A DNA stretch of 64,000 nucleotides from contig NZ_RBZW01000008.1 in NCBI RefSeq assembly GCF_006543045.1, positions 1-64,000 on the forward strand, given 5' to 3'. The stretch's first letter is position 1. Each line of letters begins with the position of its first letter. Positions 9,171 through 17,701 of this stretch are shown one piece after another. The notes below the pieces were generated by a model. It did not search any database, was not told the DNA's origin, and saw only the letters and a program-made list of their open reading frames with translations. The DNA comes from Salinadaptatus halalkaliphilus. Its GTDB lineage: Archaea; Halobacteriota; Halobacteria; Halobacteriales; Natrialbaceae. A program made the position numbers and the translations under genes.

Positions 9171-9188
9171 TATTTGATAGGGCTTTCG
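9171..9188 (-). promoter_or_regulatory. BRE and TATA of tRNA-Asn
   Basis: On the minus strand CGAAAGCC (BRE-like) is followed by CTATCAAATA, centred about 26 nt upstream of the tRNA 5' end. tRNA-Arg has a similar arrangement. Confidence 0.65.
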
Positions 9189-9244
9189 TTTTGCCCGCTC
9201 CGTGTTCGATACCCTTTCACGCACCGCACGTGAAAGGGACACCG

Positions 9245-10720
9245 ATGAGCGACGCGGACACCGACCACGACGAGTGCGACGACGGATCGAACGGGTCGAC
9301 CGAGGACGGGAACGACACCGACGCCTTCGCGACCGTCGTCTCTCGAGTACGAGACCGCGTCGACCCCGACGACGATGAACGGGCCCGACTCGAGCGCGTC
9401 GCGAACCAACTGCTGGAGCGAGCGGCGGCTGCCGCGACCGACCGCTGTGCGGACGCCGACGCGATGCAGGTCGGCTCGTCTGCTCGCGGTACCTGGATCA
9501 GCGGCGACCGCGATATCGACATCTTCGTTCGTTTTCCGCCTGACCTCGAGCGAGAAACCCTCGAGCGATACGGCCTCGAGGTCGGTCACGCGGCGGTCCC
9601 CGATGGCCACGAAGAGTACGCCGAACACCCCTACGTCAAGGGCGAGGTCGAGGGATTCGACGTCGACATCGTCCCCTGCTACCGTCTCGACTCGGCGATT
9701 GACATCCAGTCTGCGGTCGATCGCACCCCCTTTCACGATCAGTATCTCCAGGCCCGACTCGACGACGAGCTCGCCGCCGACGTTCGGCTCACGAAAGGCT
9801 TCATGAAAGGGATCGGCGTCTACGGCAGCGATCTGCGGACCCGCGGGTTCAGCGGCTATCTCACCGAACTGCTCGTCTGTGAATACGGCGGTTTTCGAGC
9901 ACTGCTCGAGGCAGCCGTCGACTGGCAGCCGCCGATCGAACTCGATCCCGAGAGCCACGGCAAGCCACGGGAGACGGCGTCGCCGTCCCGAAGCGAGAAG
10001 GCAGGCGACGCCGGCCTCCCATTCGACGATCCGCTCGTCGTTATCGACCCGACTGACCCCGACCGAAACGTCGCGGCCGTCTGTTCGGCCGAAAACGTCG
10101 CTCGCCTCCAGCACTACGCTCGCGAGTTCCTCGCCGAACCGACGGTCGAGTACTTCGAGCCGTGTTATCCCGACCGGCTCTCGAAGTCGCAACTGCGTGC
10201 CCACCTCGAGCGCCGGGCCACGACGCCCGTGGCACTCCGATTCGACGCGCCGGATCTCGTCGCGGACCAACTCTATCCTCAACTCTACAAGTCGCTGTCG
10301 GGCATTTCACAGGGGCTCGACGACCGTGGCTTCGACGTTTTCCGTGGGACGACGTTCACCGACGAGACGGCCGTGATCTTCGTCGAACTGGCCGTCGCCG
10401 AGCGTCCCGCGGTCGAACGACATCAGGGTCCGCCGGTCCACGTGCAGGGTCATGCAAAGGGCTTCTACGATGCCTACGCCGACGACGAGGACACCTACGG
10501 TCCCTTCCTCGAGGGGAATCGGTACGTCGCCGAACGCGAACGGACGTTTACGACGGCCCGGGCATTTCTCGAAAGCGATCGGCTGTTCGAAGTCGGGCTC
10601 GGTGCCCACGTCGAAACTGCCCTCGAGGACGACTACGACGTGCTCGTCGGTGAGGAGAGTATCGGATTGCTCGAGGAGTTCGGAACCGAACTCAGGCGCT
10701 ACTTCGAGCCACGACCGTGA
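9245..10720 (+). CDS. cca: CCA-adding tRNA nucleotidyltransferase, archaeal type
   Basis: A 491-residue class I nucleotidyltransferase that adds or repairs the 3' CCA of tRNAs. The polymerase motif GSSARGTWISGDRDIDIF carries the catalytic DxD (near residues 95-97) with a third carboxylate in GFDVDIVPCY. The downstream PAP/archaeal CCA substrate-binding region is present (VRLTKGFMKGIGVYGSDLRTRGFSGYL begins with VRLTKGFMKGIGVYG). The start is set at ATG 9245, giving an acidic N-terminal extension of about 35 residues typical of halophiles. It is needed because the tRNA genes here lack encoded CCA. Confidence 0.95.
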   Translation: MSDADTDHDECDDGSNGSTEDGNDTDAFATVVSRVRDRVDPDDDERARLERVANQLLERAAAAATDRCADADAMQVGSSARGTWISGDRDIDIFVRFPPDLERETLERYGLEVGHAAVPDGHEEYAEHPYVKGEVEGFDVDIVPCYRLDSAIDIQSAVDRTPFHDQYLQARLDDELAADVRLTKGFMKGIGVYGSDLRTRGFSGYLTELLVCEYGGFRALLEAAVDWQPPIELDPESHGKPRETASPSRSEKAGDAGLPFDDPLVVIDPTDPDRNVAAVCSAENVARLQHYAREFLAEPTVEYFEPCYPDRLSKSQLRAHLERRATTPVALRFDAPDLVADQLYPQLYKSLSGISQGLDDRGFDVFRGTTFTDETAVIFVELAVAERPAVERHQGPPVHVQGHAKGFYDAYADDEDTYGPFLEGNRYVAERERTFTTARAFLESDRLFEVGLGAHVETALEDDYDVLVGEESIGLLEEFGTELRRYFEPRP

Positions 10721-10738
10721 TCGGACCGGTGGCCCGGA

Positions 10739-11764
10739 CTACGCGAAGTCGATGTCCAGTTCGTGTTCCTCGCACACGTCTTCGAGTGCGGACTCGGCTC
10801 GACTCTCGAGATCACCGTCGGGCTCGATCGGCTCGCGACCGTCGAACGTTTCGTGCACCAGCGCGACGCTGTCGGCCAACACGTCGAGTCCGTACCCGCC
10901 CTCGAGGACGAACGCCAGCGCAGCGTCGACGTCGTCGGCGAGCGTCCGAAGCCGGTCGGTCATCAACGCGTAGGCCTCCGTCGACAATCGAATCCGAGAA
11001 ATTGGATCGTGTCGGTGGGCATCGAAGCCGGCGCTGATTATCAACAGATCAAAATCGTACGCCTCGAGCGCGGTCGATATCGGTCCCTCGATCGCAGCGA
11101 GATAGGCCGCGTCGTCCGAACCGGCAGGCATCGGAATATTCAGCGTCGTTCCGCCACCCTCACCTTCGCCGGTCTCGTCGACGCTGCCGGTGCCGGGATA
11201 CAGTCCCTGTTCGTGAATCGAGACGAAAAAAACGTCGTCGCGATCGTAGAAGATATCCTGCGTTCCGTTGCCGTGGTGGACATCCCAGTCGACGATCGCC
11301 ACGCGATCGACATCGTAGGCGTCGTCGTCGAGTGCCTGCTGGGCTGCGACGGCGACGTTGTTTGCGAAACAAAACCCCATCGCGTCCTCGGGAACGGCGT
11401 GATGACCGGGTGGTCGGCCGATCGAAAACGGCGTCTTCCGTCCCGTTGCCCCCTCGAGAGCTGCTTCGACGGCCCAACAGGCGAGCCCGGCGCTCTGGCA
11501 GACTGCATCCCACGTTTCCTCGACCGCGATCGTATCCGGGTCCCAATTACCGCCACCGTCGACACAGAACTCCTCGACGGAGTCGACGTAGGCCCTGTCG
11601 TGGACGGTCGCGATTTCGGCTACGCCAACCGGATCGGCATCGACGTACTCGACGCCGTGTTTGGTCGCGAGTCGCTCCCGAATCGCTCGCAGCCGGTCCG
11701 GCGACTCCGGGTGGCGCGGACCGGGATCGTGTGCGAGACAGATCTCGCTGTAACCAAATTGCAT
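10739..11764 (-). CDS. histone deacetylase / acetoin-utilisation family deacetylase
   Basis: A 341-residue class II-like deacetylase. Zinc and charge-relay motifs are all present: GRPPGHHAVPEDAMGFC with paired catalytic histidines, DWDVHHGNGTQDIFY with metal-binding Asp and His, and GFDAHRHDP with the second metal Asp, plus an EGGY near the end. It hydrolyses acetyl-lysine or acetyl-amine substrates. Its ATG lies 1 bp after the stop of the histone gene, so the two are almost certainly co-transcribed. Whether it acts on the histone, on acetylated proteins generally or on polyamines cannot be told here. Confidence 0.92.
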   Translation of the reverse strand: MQFGYSEICLAHDPGPRHPESPDRLRAIRERLATKHGVEYVDADPVGVAEIATVHDRAYVDSVEEFCVDGGGNWDPDTIAVEETWDAVCQSAGLACWAVEAALEGATGRKTPFSIGRPPGHHAVPEDAMGFCFANNVAVAAQQALDDDAYDVDRVAIVDWDVHHGNGTQDIFYDRDDVFFVSIHEQGLYPGTGSVDETGEGEGGGTTLNIPMPAGSDDAAYLAAIEGPISTALEAYDFDLLIISAGFDAHRHDPISRIRLSTEAYALMTDRLRTLADDVDAALAFVLEGGYGLDVLADSVALVHETFDGREPIEPDGDLESRAESALEDVCEEHELDIDFA

Positions 11765-11765
11765 C

Positions 11766-12197
11766 TCACTCGAACAGCGAGAAGTACGTCTCGATGTCGT
11801 CGTCGGTGATCGTCCGGCGGTCGGCGTGCCGGGCGAGTATCGCCGCCGCCCTCGCGACGTTATCCGCATAATCCTCGAGGATATCGGCGAGGGCGATGCG
11901 AGCGTCCATCGAGACGCGATACGAGTTGTCGATCTCTAACCTGGCGATGCGGTCGACCGGCGCGACCGGGAGCTCGAGATCGTTCTTGGCGACGACGGTC
12001 TCGACCTCGAAATCCTGGGCCATCAACGTCTTTCGCCCGTCTTCGGTGGCCCGCTCGGCAGCGCCGATTGCGATTTCGCTCCCGTGTTCCTGGATTCGCG
12101 TCGCGAGTTCCTTCGACGCATCAGCACTCACCCGAAGATCACCCGCGTTCCGCCGGATGATCGTATCCACCGGCGCGAACGGGAGTTCGACGTTCAT
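11766..12197 (-). CDS. archaeal histone with two fused histone folds
   Basis: A 143-residue protein with two tandem histone folds (about residues 1-65 and 75-140). Each begins with the typical (E)LPxAPVDxIxRxxxxxxRVSxDA pattern, seen as ELPFAPVDTIIRR and ELPVAPVDRIARL. The doublet acts as an intramolecular dimer, as known in haloarchaea where it is acidic and behaves partly as a transcription regulator. It is the first gene of an operon with a deacetylase. Confidence 0.95.
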   Translation of the reverse strand: MNVELPFAPVDTIIRRNAGDLRVSADASKELATRIQEHGSEIAIGAAERATEDGRKTLMAQDFEVETVVAKNDLELPVAPVDRIARLEIDNSYRVSMDARIALADILEDYADNVARAAAILARHADRRTITDDDIETYFSLFE

Positions 12198-12220
12198 ACC
12201 ATGCTAGGCGAAGCTAACAC

Positions 12221-12229
12221 CCTTAACGC
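12221..12229 (-). promoter_or_regulatory. TATA-like element of the histone-deacetylase operon
   Basis: GCGTTAAGG on the minus strand is centred about 28 nt upstream of the histone ATG, with a purine-rich AGGAAAA just before it. The spacing fits a leaderless archaeal transcript. Confidence 0.45.
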
Positions 12230-12261
12230 TTTTCCTAAGCGCTCGAGGGGGTCTCGTCCGC

Positions 12262-13713
12262 TCAGAACACGTCGTTTGCCTCGAGACGGCCATCGCGGAC
12301 GATCCCTCGGGCGGTTACCTCCTCGCCCAGCCCCACGTCGACGTCGGTGGCGACGCTCATCGTCGTCTCGCCATCGTCTAAGACGACCGGGTCACCGGCT
12401 TGGACGACGACACCCGTAAACTCGACTTGCTCGCCGTCGGTCGGCTCGTCGGTATCAGCCTCACGCTCGCTGTCGGCCGCTGGCGTGGTCGACGAATCGT
12501 CAGTCGTGGTCTCACCATCCGCCTCGTCCTCGCTATCGTCGGCAAATGCCGAGAGACCGGTCGACGCCTCGGCGGTGGCGTCCCCATCACTGGTTTGGCT
12601 ACTGCCGGCGTCTGAATCGAGGACGGTGATCGTCGACTGCCAGCCCGCGGAGGCCTCGCGGTCGTCCTGCCAGCCGTCCTGAATCTCGACATCGCCCAGC
12701 GCGACCTCGTCGCCGGGGCCGATCTCGAGGTCCGCCTTTTCACCCCAGAGCGCGACGCGGATGTCGTCGGTCGCGTCCTGGACGCGAACGTTTCGAACCT
12801 GTCCCTCGGAGCCGTCGTCGCGGTCGAACGTACGTTTAGGATCGGCCGAGCGAACGACACCGGCGAGGTCGACGGTCTGACCGATTTCGGTCTCCTCGAT
12901 CGGTGTACTCTCCGGGACGTATTCGACCGCTTCGTCGACCTCCTCGATGGTGCCGCGGTTGCCGACGTGGAGCTCGAGGTTGCCGTCGCGGTCCTTGACG
13001 TAGCCGTCGACGACTTCGACGGTCGTCCCGGCTGCGAGGTCGTCGGCCAGATCGGCTTGCTCGTCCCACAGCGTGACGCGGATGCGACCGGTCGAGTCGC
13101 CAAGCGTCACGTTCGAGACACGGCCCTCGGAGCCGTCGTCGCGATCGAACGTTCGCACGGTATCGGTATCCAGAACGAGCCCGACGAGGTTGACGTTCGA
13201 GAGGCCAAGCGAGAGGTCCTCGACGGTGTGGGTGTCCGACACCGTCACCTCGATCTCGGTGTCGGGATCCGGTTCGACCTCGTCGACGCTGACTTCGACG
13301 CCGGAAAAGCCCTCCTTCGGACGACCCTTGATCCGCAGGACCTGTCCGTCCTCGAGTTCCTCGATGGCGGCTTCGGCGTGTTCGTCCCAGAAGGCCGCCC
13401 GGACGGAGCCGGTCTCGTCGGCGACTTCAACGTTGACGACGCGGCCGTCGTCGTCATCGCCGTCGCGGTCGAACGTTCGCATCTCGCCGATAGAGAGAAC
13501 CTTGGCGACGAACTTCGCTTCCTCCATCCCCGGTTCGATGTCGGCGATCCCGCCGACCTCGCTCTCACCGATCTCGTGAGCGACGAGCATCGCCGCCGTC
13601 TCCTCGTCCGCGAGTCCCCCCATCTGCTCGACTTTCGCTTCTACCGCCTCGCGAAACTCCTCGAGAGAGACGTCAGCCTCGAGGTCTTCGTAGACAGCCT
13701 CGATGTCGCTCAT
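12262..13713 (-). CDS. replication protein A-type single-stranded DNA-binding protein, multi-OB-fold
   Basis: A 483-residue protein with at least three tandem OB folds. Each repeats an RTFDRD....G.V.NV.V.D.TG.IR.A.W.E signature (RTFDRDGDDDDGRVVNV, RTFDRDDGSEGRVSNV, RTFDRDDGSEGQVRNV). A long acidic linker (about residues 350-425) and a final short OB-like segment (VEFTGVVVQAGDPVVLDD) follow. RPA coats single-stranded DNA in replication and repair. The start is ATG 13713 (MSDIEAVYEDLE) because the upstream frame is not conserved in character. The three near-identical cores point to internal duplication. Confidence 0.9.
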   Translation of the reverse strand: MSDIEAVYEDLEADVSLEEFREAVEAKVEQMGGLADEETAAMLVAHEIGESEVGGIADIEPGMEEAKFVAKVLSIGEMRTFDRDGDDDDGRVVNVEVADETGSVRAAFWDEHAEAAIEELEDGQVLRIKGRPKEGFSGVEVSVDEVEPDPDTEIEVTVSDTHTVEDLSLGLSNVNLVGLVLDTDTVRTFDRDDGSEGRVSNVTLGDSTGRIRVTLWDEQADLADDLAAGTTVEVVDGYVKDRDGNLELHVGNRGTIEEVDEAVEYVPESTPIEETEIGQTVDLAGVVRSADPKRTFDRDDGSEGQVRNVRVQDATDDIRVALWGEKADLEIGPGDEVALGDVEIQDGWQDDREASAGWQSTITVLDSDAGSSQTSDGDATAEASTGLSAFADDSEDEADGETTTDDSSTTPAADSEREADTDEPTDGEQVEFTGVVVQAGDPVVLDDGETTMSVATDVDVGLGEEVTARGIVRDGRLEANDVF

Positions 13714-13735
13714 GCTATACTCGTGCATGTATAGC

Positions 13736-13747
13736 CCGCGCATAAGC
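13736..13747 (-). promoter_or_regulatory. TATA-like element of the RPA gene
   Basis: CGCTTATGCGCG on the minus strand is centred about 28 nt upstream of ATG 13713, consistent with a leaderless transcript. Confidence 0.45.
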
Positions 13748-13957
13748 GTTGTCCATTCGGTGTGCTCGAGCGCCGTGGACCTCGACGTTCGATCCTTCGT
13801 CGGAGGGCGCAAGAGCGTGCGATCGAGTCGCCAGTTCGCCGCCGGTCATACCACCGTTGGCCGCCCCATCGCATATAAACTCGCGGCTATGGGGAATCGG
13901 TCGACTACTCGGCCTCGAGTTACGACAATGCGAGACAGCCACGTGGGCCGGCGGTTT

Positions 13958-13973
13958 CGAAAGGGCTTTAACT
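13958..13973 (+). promoter_or_regulatory. BRE and TATA of tRNA-Arg
   Basis: CGAAAGG followed by CTTTAACT, centred about 28 nt before the tRNA 5' end. The CGAAAG box is shared with the tRNA-Asn promoter. Confidence 0.65.
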
Positions 13974-13996
13974 ACTACTCGGCTACGTTGAGTTGA

Positions 13997-14069
13997 GTCC
14001 TGATAGGGTAGTGGACTATCCTCTTGGCTTGCGGAGCCAGGGACCGGAGTTCAAATCTCCGTCAGGACG
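13997..14069 (+). tRNA. tRNA-Arg (anticodon GCG)
   Basis: A 73-nt cloverleaf. Acceptor GTCCTGA pairs with TCAGGAC, discriminator G. The anticodon stem TTGGC/GCCAG encloses TTGCGGA with anticodon GCG. The T arm is GGAGTTCAAATCTCC. No CCA is encoded. The 3' end is repeated, more or less degraded, several times immediately downstream. Confidence 0.93.
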
Positions 14070-14450
14070 TTTTCCCGAACACAACAACGACGAGCGTAGC
14101 GAGTCGTCCGTGTTCGGGAAAACTCCAACGCGGAGATTTGAGCAGACCAGTGGCAGCCCGCACAGCCGAGCGAAGCGAGGCGAGCAGGAACCTCTGGGCG
14201 TGTTCAAATCTCCGTAACGTCTTCGACGTTACGTGCCTCACACTCACGCTGTTCGTGTGAGACTCCGTCAGGACGCTCACTCCTTGCGAGTGCTTCACGT
14301 TGTTCAGCACTCGCTGCGTCGTTCGGTCCTGACGTGCCTTACGCTCACTACGTTCGCGTAAGACTCCGTCAGGACGTTGCTGTCGACACAAATTCGCGAG
14401 CGAAGCGAGCAGGACTCTCTGACGGCGTTTAGATCCCGTTAGGACGCTCG
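14070..14450. repeat. array of tRNA-Arg 3'-end repeats and hairpins
   Basis: This 380-bp gap holds at least four further copies of the tRNA 3' segment: TTCAAATCTCCGT at 14203-14215, CTCCGTCAGGACG at 14263-14275 and 14364-14376, and a diverged GTTTAGATCCCGTTAGGACG at 14427-14446. Inverted copies lie at 14130-14140 (CGGAGATTTG) and 14325-14334 (GGTCCTGACG). Between them are hairpins: TTTTCCCGAACAC with GTGTTCGGGAAAA (14071-14123), and CTCACAC/GTGTGAG and CTTACGC/GCGTAAG pairs. No protein-coding gene is convincing. It resembles repeated integration at, or amplification of, a tRNA attachment site. Confidence 0.65.
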
Positions 14451-14467
14451 AGACCCACCCAATAGCG

Positions 14468-15226
14468 TTACTCCTCACCTGCTGGCTCGTCCTCGAGTGG
14501 CGTCCCGTCGATCCGTTTCGCGCCTTCCGAGTCGTGGACGACGACGGCTGCATCGGCGTCGGGGGCGGGTTCGTAGCTGTCCCGAACGCCGATGGCTTCC
14601 TCGAGTTCGCGAACGGCGCGCGTTTTCAGGGTCGCAGCGAGTTCGAGGGCGTCCTCGCGAGAAATGTCCCGGCCGAGGCCCTCACATTCGTGGGCGCGGA
14701 CGACACCGGCTTCGTCGACGGCCTCGCCCATGGGCTGGGTGGTGCCGTCCAGGGCGACGCTGAAGGGATAGGTCTGACAGATCAGCGGGCGATCGTCGTG
14801 GGCGGTACAGGCGCCAACGCCGTCTGCGTCCTCGTAGAACACGCAGTCACCACAGCCGTCGGTCTGGAGTGCCCACTCGAAGGTTTCGCCCTCGAGCTCG
14901 CCGTCTCGCTCCGCGAGGCCGTAGGGCATCGGGCGGGCGACGTCGCGCCACTCGTGTTCTGCCTCGGGCGGGACGTCGGCCGTGTCGTCGTCGGTGCCGG
15001 CTCCCTCGTCCGTCCGGTCGTCAGTGACGTCTCCGTCAGCCGTGTCGGCGTCGGTCAGCGTTCTGACCTCATCGGGAAAGACCGTCGCCGTGTGATCCTC
15101 GCTCCCGTGGCCGGTACAGCAGGCGCCACAGCGAGTACACTCGAAACCGATGGATTCGATGGCGTCCGCGAGCGTCTCGACCTCGAGTCTGCGGGCTCGC
15201 TCGAGGTCGTGCTCGAGTGATGTCAC
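14468..15226 (-). CDS. YkgJ-family cysteine-cluster protein
   Basis: A 252-residue protein with the metal-binding pattern of the YkgJ/UPF0153 family: CTRCGACC near residues 30-37, then CGDCVFY, GVGACTAHDDRPLICQTYPF. The cysteines are expected to bind zinc or an iron-sulfur cluster; the biochemical role is not established. An acidic DT-rich insert of about 40 residues sits between the first cluster and the rest. Translation starts at a GTG. It is the last gene of a same-strand run with a zinc-ribbon protein and a Trh regulator. Confidence 0.85.
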   Translation of the reverse strand: MTSLEHDLERARRLEVETLADAIESIGFECTRCGACCTGHGSEDHTATVFPDEVRTLTDADTADGDVTDDRTDEGAGTDDDTADVPPEAEHEWRDVARPMPYGLAERDGELEGETFEWALQTDGCGDCVFYEDADGVGACTAHDDRPLICQTYPFSVALDGTTQPMGEAVDEAGVVRAHECEGLGRDISREDALELAATLKTRAVRELEEAIGVRDSYEPAPDADAAVVVHDSEGAKRIDGTPLEDEPAGEE

Positions 15227-15256
15227 GGTCGATGGTGGGTGGTGGCGGGGGAAAAG

Positions 15257-15502
15257 TCAGTCGGTGTCGGGGTCTGTGGCGGTGTCAGTGGTACTGTCGG
15301 TGGTCGACTCGTCGTCGGTCTCGGCTTCGTCGGCTGCGGGAAATTTGTAGGTCGCAATTTCGGTGGCGTCACAGACCGGGCACTGATCGACCGGCTCCTC
15401 GAACTTGGAACCACAGTGGCGACACTCGTGTAACACCGCGTCGTCGGTGTCGGACTCGGGCTCACGCTGGAGGAACTCGGGGAGGAGTCGGTCGACCGGC
15501 AT
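15257..15502 (-). CDS. small zinc-ribbon protein
   Basis: An 81-residue protein with a two-knuckle zinc ribbon (CRHCGSKF...CPVCDATEIATYKF) at residues 27-54 and an acidic, threonine-rich tail. Its ATG lies 1 bp after the stop of the upstream Trh regulator, so both are likely on one transcript. The function is unknown; such ribbons usually mediate protein or nucleic acid contacts. Confidence 0.75.
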   Translation of the reverse strand: MPVDRLLPEFLQREPESDTDDAVLHECRHCGSKFEEPVDQCPVCDATEIATYKFPAADEAETDDESTTDSTTDTATDPDTD

Positions 15503-15503
15503 G

Positions 15504-16295
15504 TTACTCCCGAACGGTCTCCGTCATGGCTCCGTCTGGTCCCTGAAACCCTTTGAGCGCGGGGCCGCCGGCACCGTCGGGCGAAAACACCGTCACGACG
15601 TCGTTCGGGCGGATCTCGGTGTCGCCGTGTGGCGTGAGCACGGCGTCGTCGCGTTCGATCGCGACCACGAGCGTGCTGTCCTCGAGGATCCCCTCCGTCG
15701 CCGCCTCCTCGAGCGTGCAGTCCGCGATCGGGGCGTCCTCGTGGACGGTGACCTCGACGACTTCGGCACCGCCGGTCAGGCTGATGTAGTCTGCCAAGGG
15801 CTCGAGACGGCGGCGGTCGGCCGGGCCGTACGGCGCGTACGGAAAGTCGTGCTCGTTCTGGAGGAGAAACTCGTCTTCGATCTCGACGTCCGCGTTTTCC
15901 AGTTCGCGCCCGATCCGTCGGAGGTCGCTCGTGTCGGTGCCGACCGCGAGAACGTGGAGGTTCATCCGCCCGCCCATCAGCTCCCGGACGTTGATCACGC
16001 CGGGGATCGCACCGATCTGACGCGCAGCCCCCTCGACATCGCCGAAGGGTGCATGACAGCAAAAGAGGTTCATCAACGATCCGTCGGCGTGTTCGAAGTC
16101 AACGGTCGCGTGATAGCCCTCGATGATGCCGTGATCCTCGAGTTGTGCGATTCGATTGCGAATCGTCGCTCCCGAGACGCTGACCTCCGCTGCGATTGCC
16201 GGGGCTGAGGTGTTTCTAGCGTCGCTCATCAGCGCGTAGACGATGCGTCGGTCGATTTCGTCGAGGCGATAACTAGCACCGGTCCCGTCTCCCAT
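15504..16295 (-). CDS. Trh-type regulator: Lrp/AsnC helix-turn-helix fused to TrkA-C domain
   Basis: A 263-residue protein. Residues 9-60 are an Lrp-type helix-turn-helix (LDEIDRRIVYALMSDARNTS, then VSGATIRNRIAQLEDHGII), followed by the RAM-like middle region, and a C-terminal TrkA-C (RCK-C) ligand-binding domain (ADCTLEEAATEGILEDSTLV, IRPNDVVTVFSP). This fusion is characteristic of haloarchaeal Trh regulators. It may sense ions or nucleotides through the TrkA-C domain and control genes including its own operon. ATG 16295 is chosen at the start of the conserved region. Confidence 0.88.
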   Translation of the reverse strand: MGDGTGASYRLDEIDRRIVYALMSDARNTSAPAIAAEVSVSGATIRNRIAQLEDHGIIEGYHATVDFEHADGSLMNLFCCHAPFGDVEGAARQIGAIPGVINVRELMGGRMNLHVLAVGTDTSDLRRIGRELENADVEIEDEFLLQNEHDFPYAPYGPADRRRLEPLADYISLTGGAEVVEVTVHEDAPIADCTLEEAATEGILEDSTLVVAIERDDAVLTPHGDTEIRPNDVVTVFSPDGAGGPALKGFQGPDGAMTETVRE

Positions 16296-16432
16296 ACGCG
16301 CGACTTCGTTATCGTGGGACAAATAGGTATGGTTCTTCGTCTTCCGGACCGAAATCGGATTACAGTTCCGTATCGAAAATATTCGGCCCTGTAGACGCGT
16401 CTCGGCCGCGGGTACGCTGTCGTCGATCGCGG

Positions 16433-17215
16433 TTAGACCGGGTTTGCCCGCTTGCCGTCCCACTCGAGTCGTCCCTCGACGGCGAGTTTCTCGAGGTGAG
16501 CAACCACCGTCGCCGCGGCCAGTTCGCGGACGCCGGTGAGGTCTTTGTCGTAGGCGTCATCGAGGATCTCCGTCCGGGTTCGGGCGCCGGTATCGACCGC
16601 CTCGAGAACTCGTCGCTCTCGCCGGTATCGGTGGTCGATGAGTCGTTCGAGCGTCTCTCGAGGGGTCTCGATCGCCGGGCCGTGGCCAGGGTAGAGCACG
16701 GGTGGGTCGATCGCATAGAGGCGACGAAGTGAAGTGAGATACGCGCGCATATCTCCCTCCGGGGCGCCGACGACGACACTACCCTCGCGGACGGCCACGT
16801 CACCACAGCAGATCGGGCCGTGGGGACCGACTTCGAGCGCAATGTGGTCGGGTGCGTGTCCGGCCGTCCCGAGAATCCGCACGGAGCCGTCTGCCGTCTC
16901 GATGGTCGTTCCCGGCGAGAGTGTCCGATCGGGGTCGTGGCCCGTCGCCTCCCGAAATCGGCTCGTGTGTCCGTATCGAGCCCAGACTGTCGCATCCGTC
17001 TGGGTCGCGTAGGCCCTAACGGCGCCGACGTGGTCAGGGTGGGTGTGGGTCACGAGTATGTGCTCGACGGACCGGTCAGCGACCGCCCGGTCGAGTTCGT
17101 CGGTGCGTGCGGCCGGGTCGACGAGAACCGCTGCGTCGGTTCCGAGAAGATACGCGTTCGTAGTGCCACCGGGGGCGTACGAGCCCGCCGGGAGCGTGAA
17201 GCGACTGACATCCAT
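16433..17215 (-). CDS. metallo-beta-lactamase-fold hydrolase (LACTB2-like)
   Basis: A 260-residue MBL-fold protein with the zinc motif THTHPDHVGAV (residues 56-66), GHAPDH and the CGD strand supplying further ligands, YPGHGPAI, and a C-terminal winged-helix-like region (LIDHRYRRERRVLEAV...LEKLAVEGRLEW), which is the layout of LACTB2-type endoribonucleases and other hydrolases. The substrate is unknown. It is followed on the same strand by the Trh operon. Confidence 0.85.
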   Translation of the reverse strand: MDVSRFTLPAGSYAPGGTTNAYLLGTDAAVLVDPAARTDELDRAVADRSVEHILVTHTHPDHVGAVRAYATQTDATVWARYGHTSRFREATGHDPDRTLSPGTTIETADGSVRILGTAGHAPDHIALEVGPHGPICCGDVAVREGSVVVGAPEGDMRAYLTSLRRLYAIDPPVLYPGHGPAIETPRETLERLIDHRYRRERRVLEAVDTGARTRTEILDDAYDKDLTGVRELAAATVVAHLEKLAVEGRLEWDGKRANPV

Positions 17216-17256
17216 ACGACGACGTGTGGCCGTATCGAAAAGTGCCTATCGGCGAG

Positions 17257-17538
17257 CTAGTGCTTGAGGAAGTAGACCTGTTTGCGTGCGTCGCGGAAAC
17301 TGTATCGTGAGCCGACGAGACCAACGTCCTCGAGACGATTCAACGCGTAGCGAACGGTTCGGTCCGGAAGCAGCGACTCCTCGGCGAGTTGACCCTGCGA
17401 GAGCGGGGAATCGGACTCGAGAACTTTCGCGACGAGTTTGGCGCTTGGTGGGAGGTCGCGAAGGCGGTCGCGGTATTCGTCCTCCGAGAGCGTTTCCTCG
17501 GTGGTGGTGGTGCGGTCCTCTGCGGTACTCGTGCTCAT
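17257..17538 (-). CDS. winged helix-turn-helix transcription regulator (MarR/TrmB-like)
   Basis: A 93-residue DNA-binding protein. After a Ser/Thr-rich start, residues 29-90 form a winged helix (LPPSAKLVAKVLESDSPLSQ, LPDRTVRYALNRLEDVGLVG, then a basic wing RYSFRDARKQVYFL). It has no effector domain, and such stand-alone wHTH proteins are common in haloarchaea. The 160 bp upstream is AT-rich and holds its promoter. It is divergent from the methyltransferase gene. Confidence 0.8.
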   Translation of the reverse strand: MSTSTAEDRTTTTEETLSEDEYRDRLRDLPPSAKLVAKVLESDSPLSQGQLAEESLLPDRTVRYALNRLEDVGLVGSRYSFRDARKQVYFLKH

Positions 17539-17701
17539 ACCAGTTCCAGTGGAATCGGTGATGGTAAAGCTTCCCTATATGTGGATACGAATAATCCAGT
17601 TTGTATAAGGTATATGCATAACGTATTAACACAGAAACCAGCGCCAGTGTGAGCAGACTCCAGTATCGTTTTATCCCACGGGGACAGTAGGTTCGCCCAG
17701 T

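Noticed and set aside
14070-14450. Possible CRISPR array
   Set aside because: Repeat copies are unevenly spaced, diverge and match the tRNA 3' end; there are no cas genes in the window.
14062-14553. 163-codon minus-strand frame across the tRNA-Arg repeat array
   Set aside because: It is low in complexity, translates repeats and overlaps the YkgJ-family gene end.
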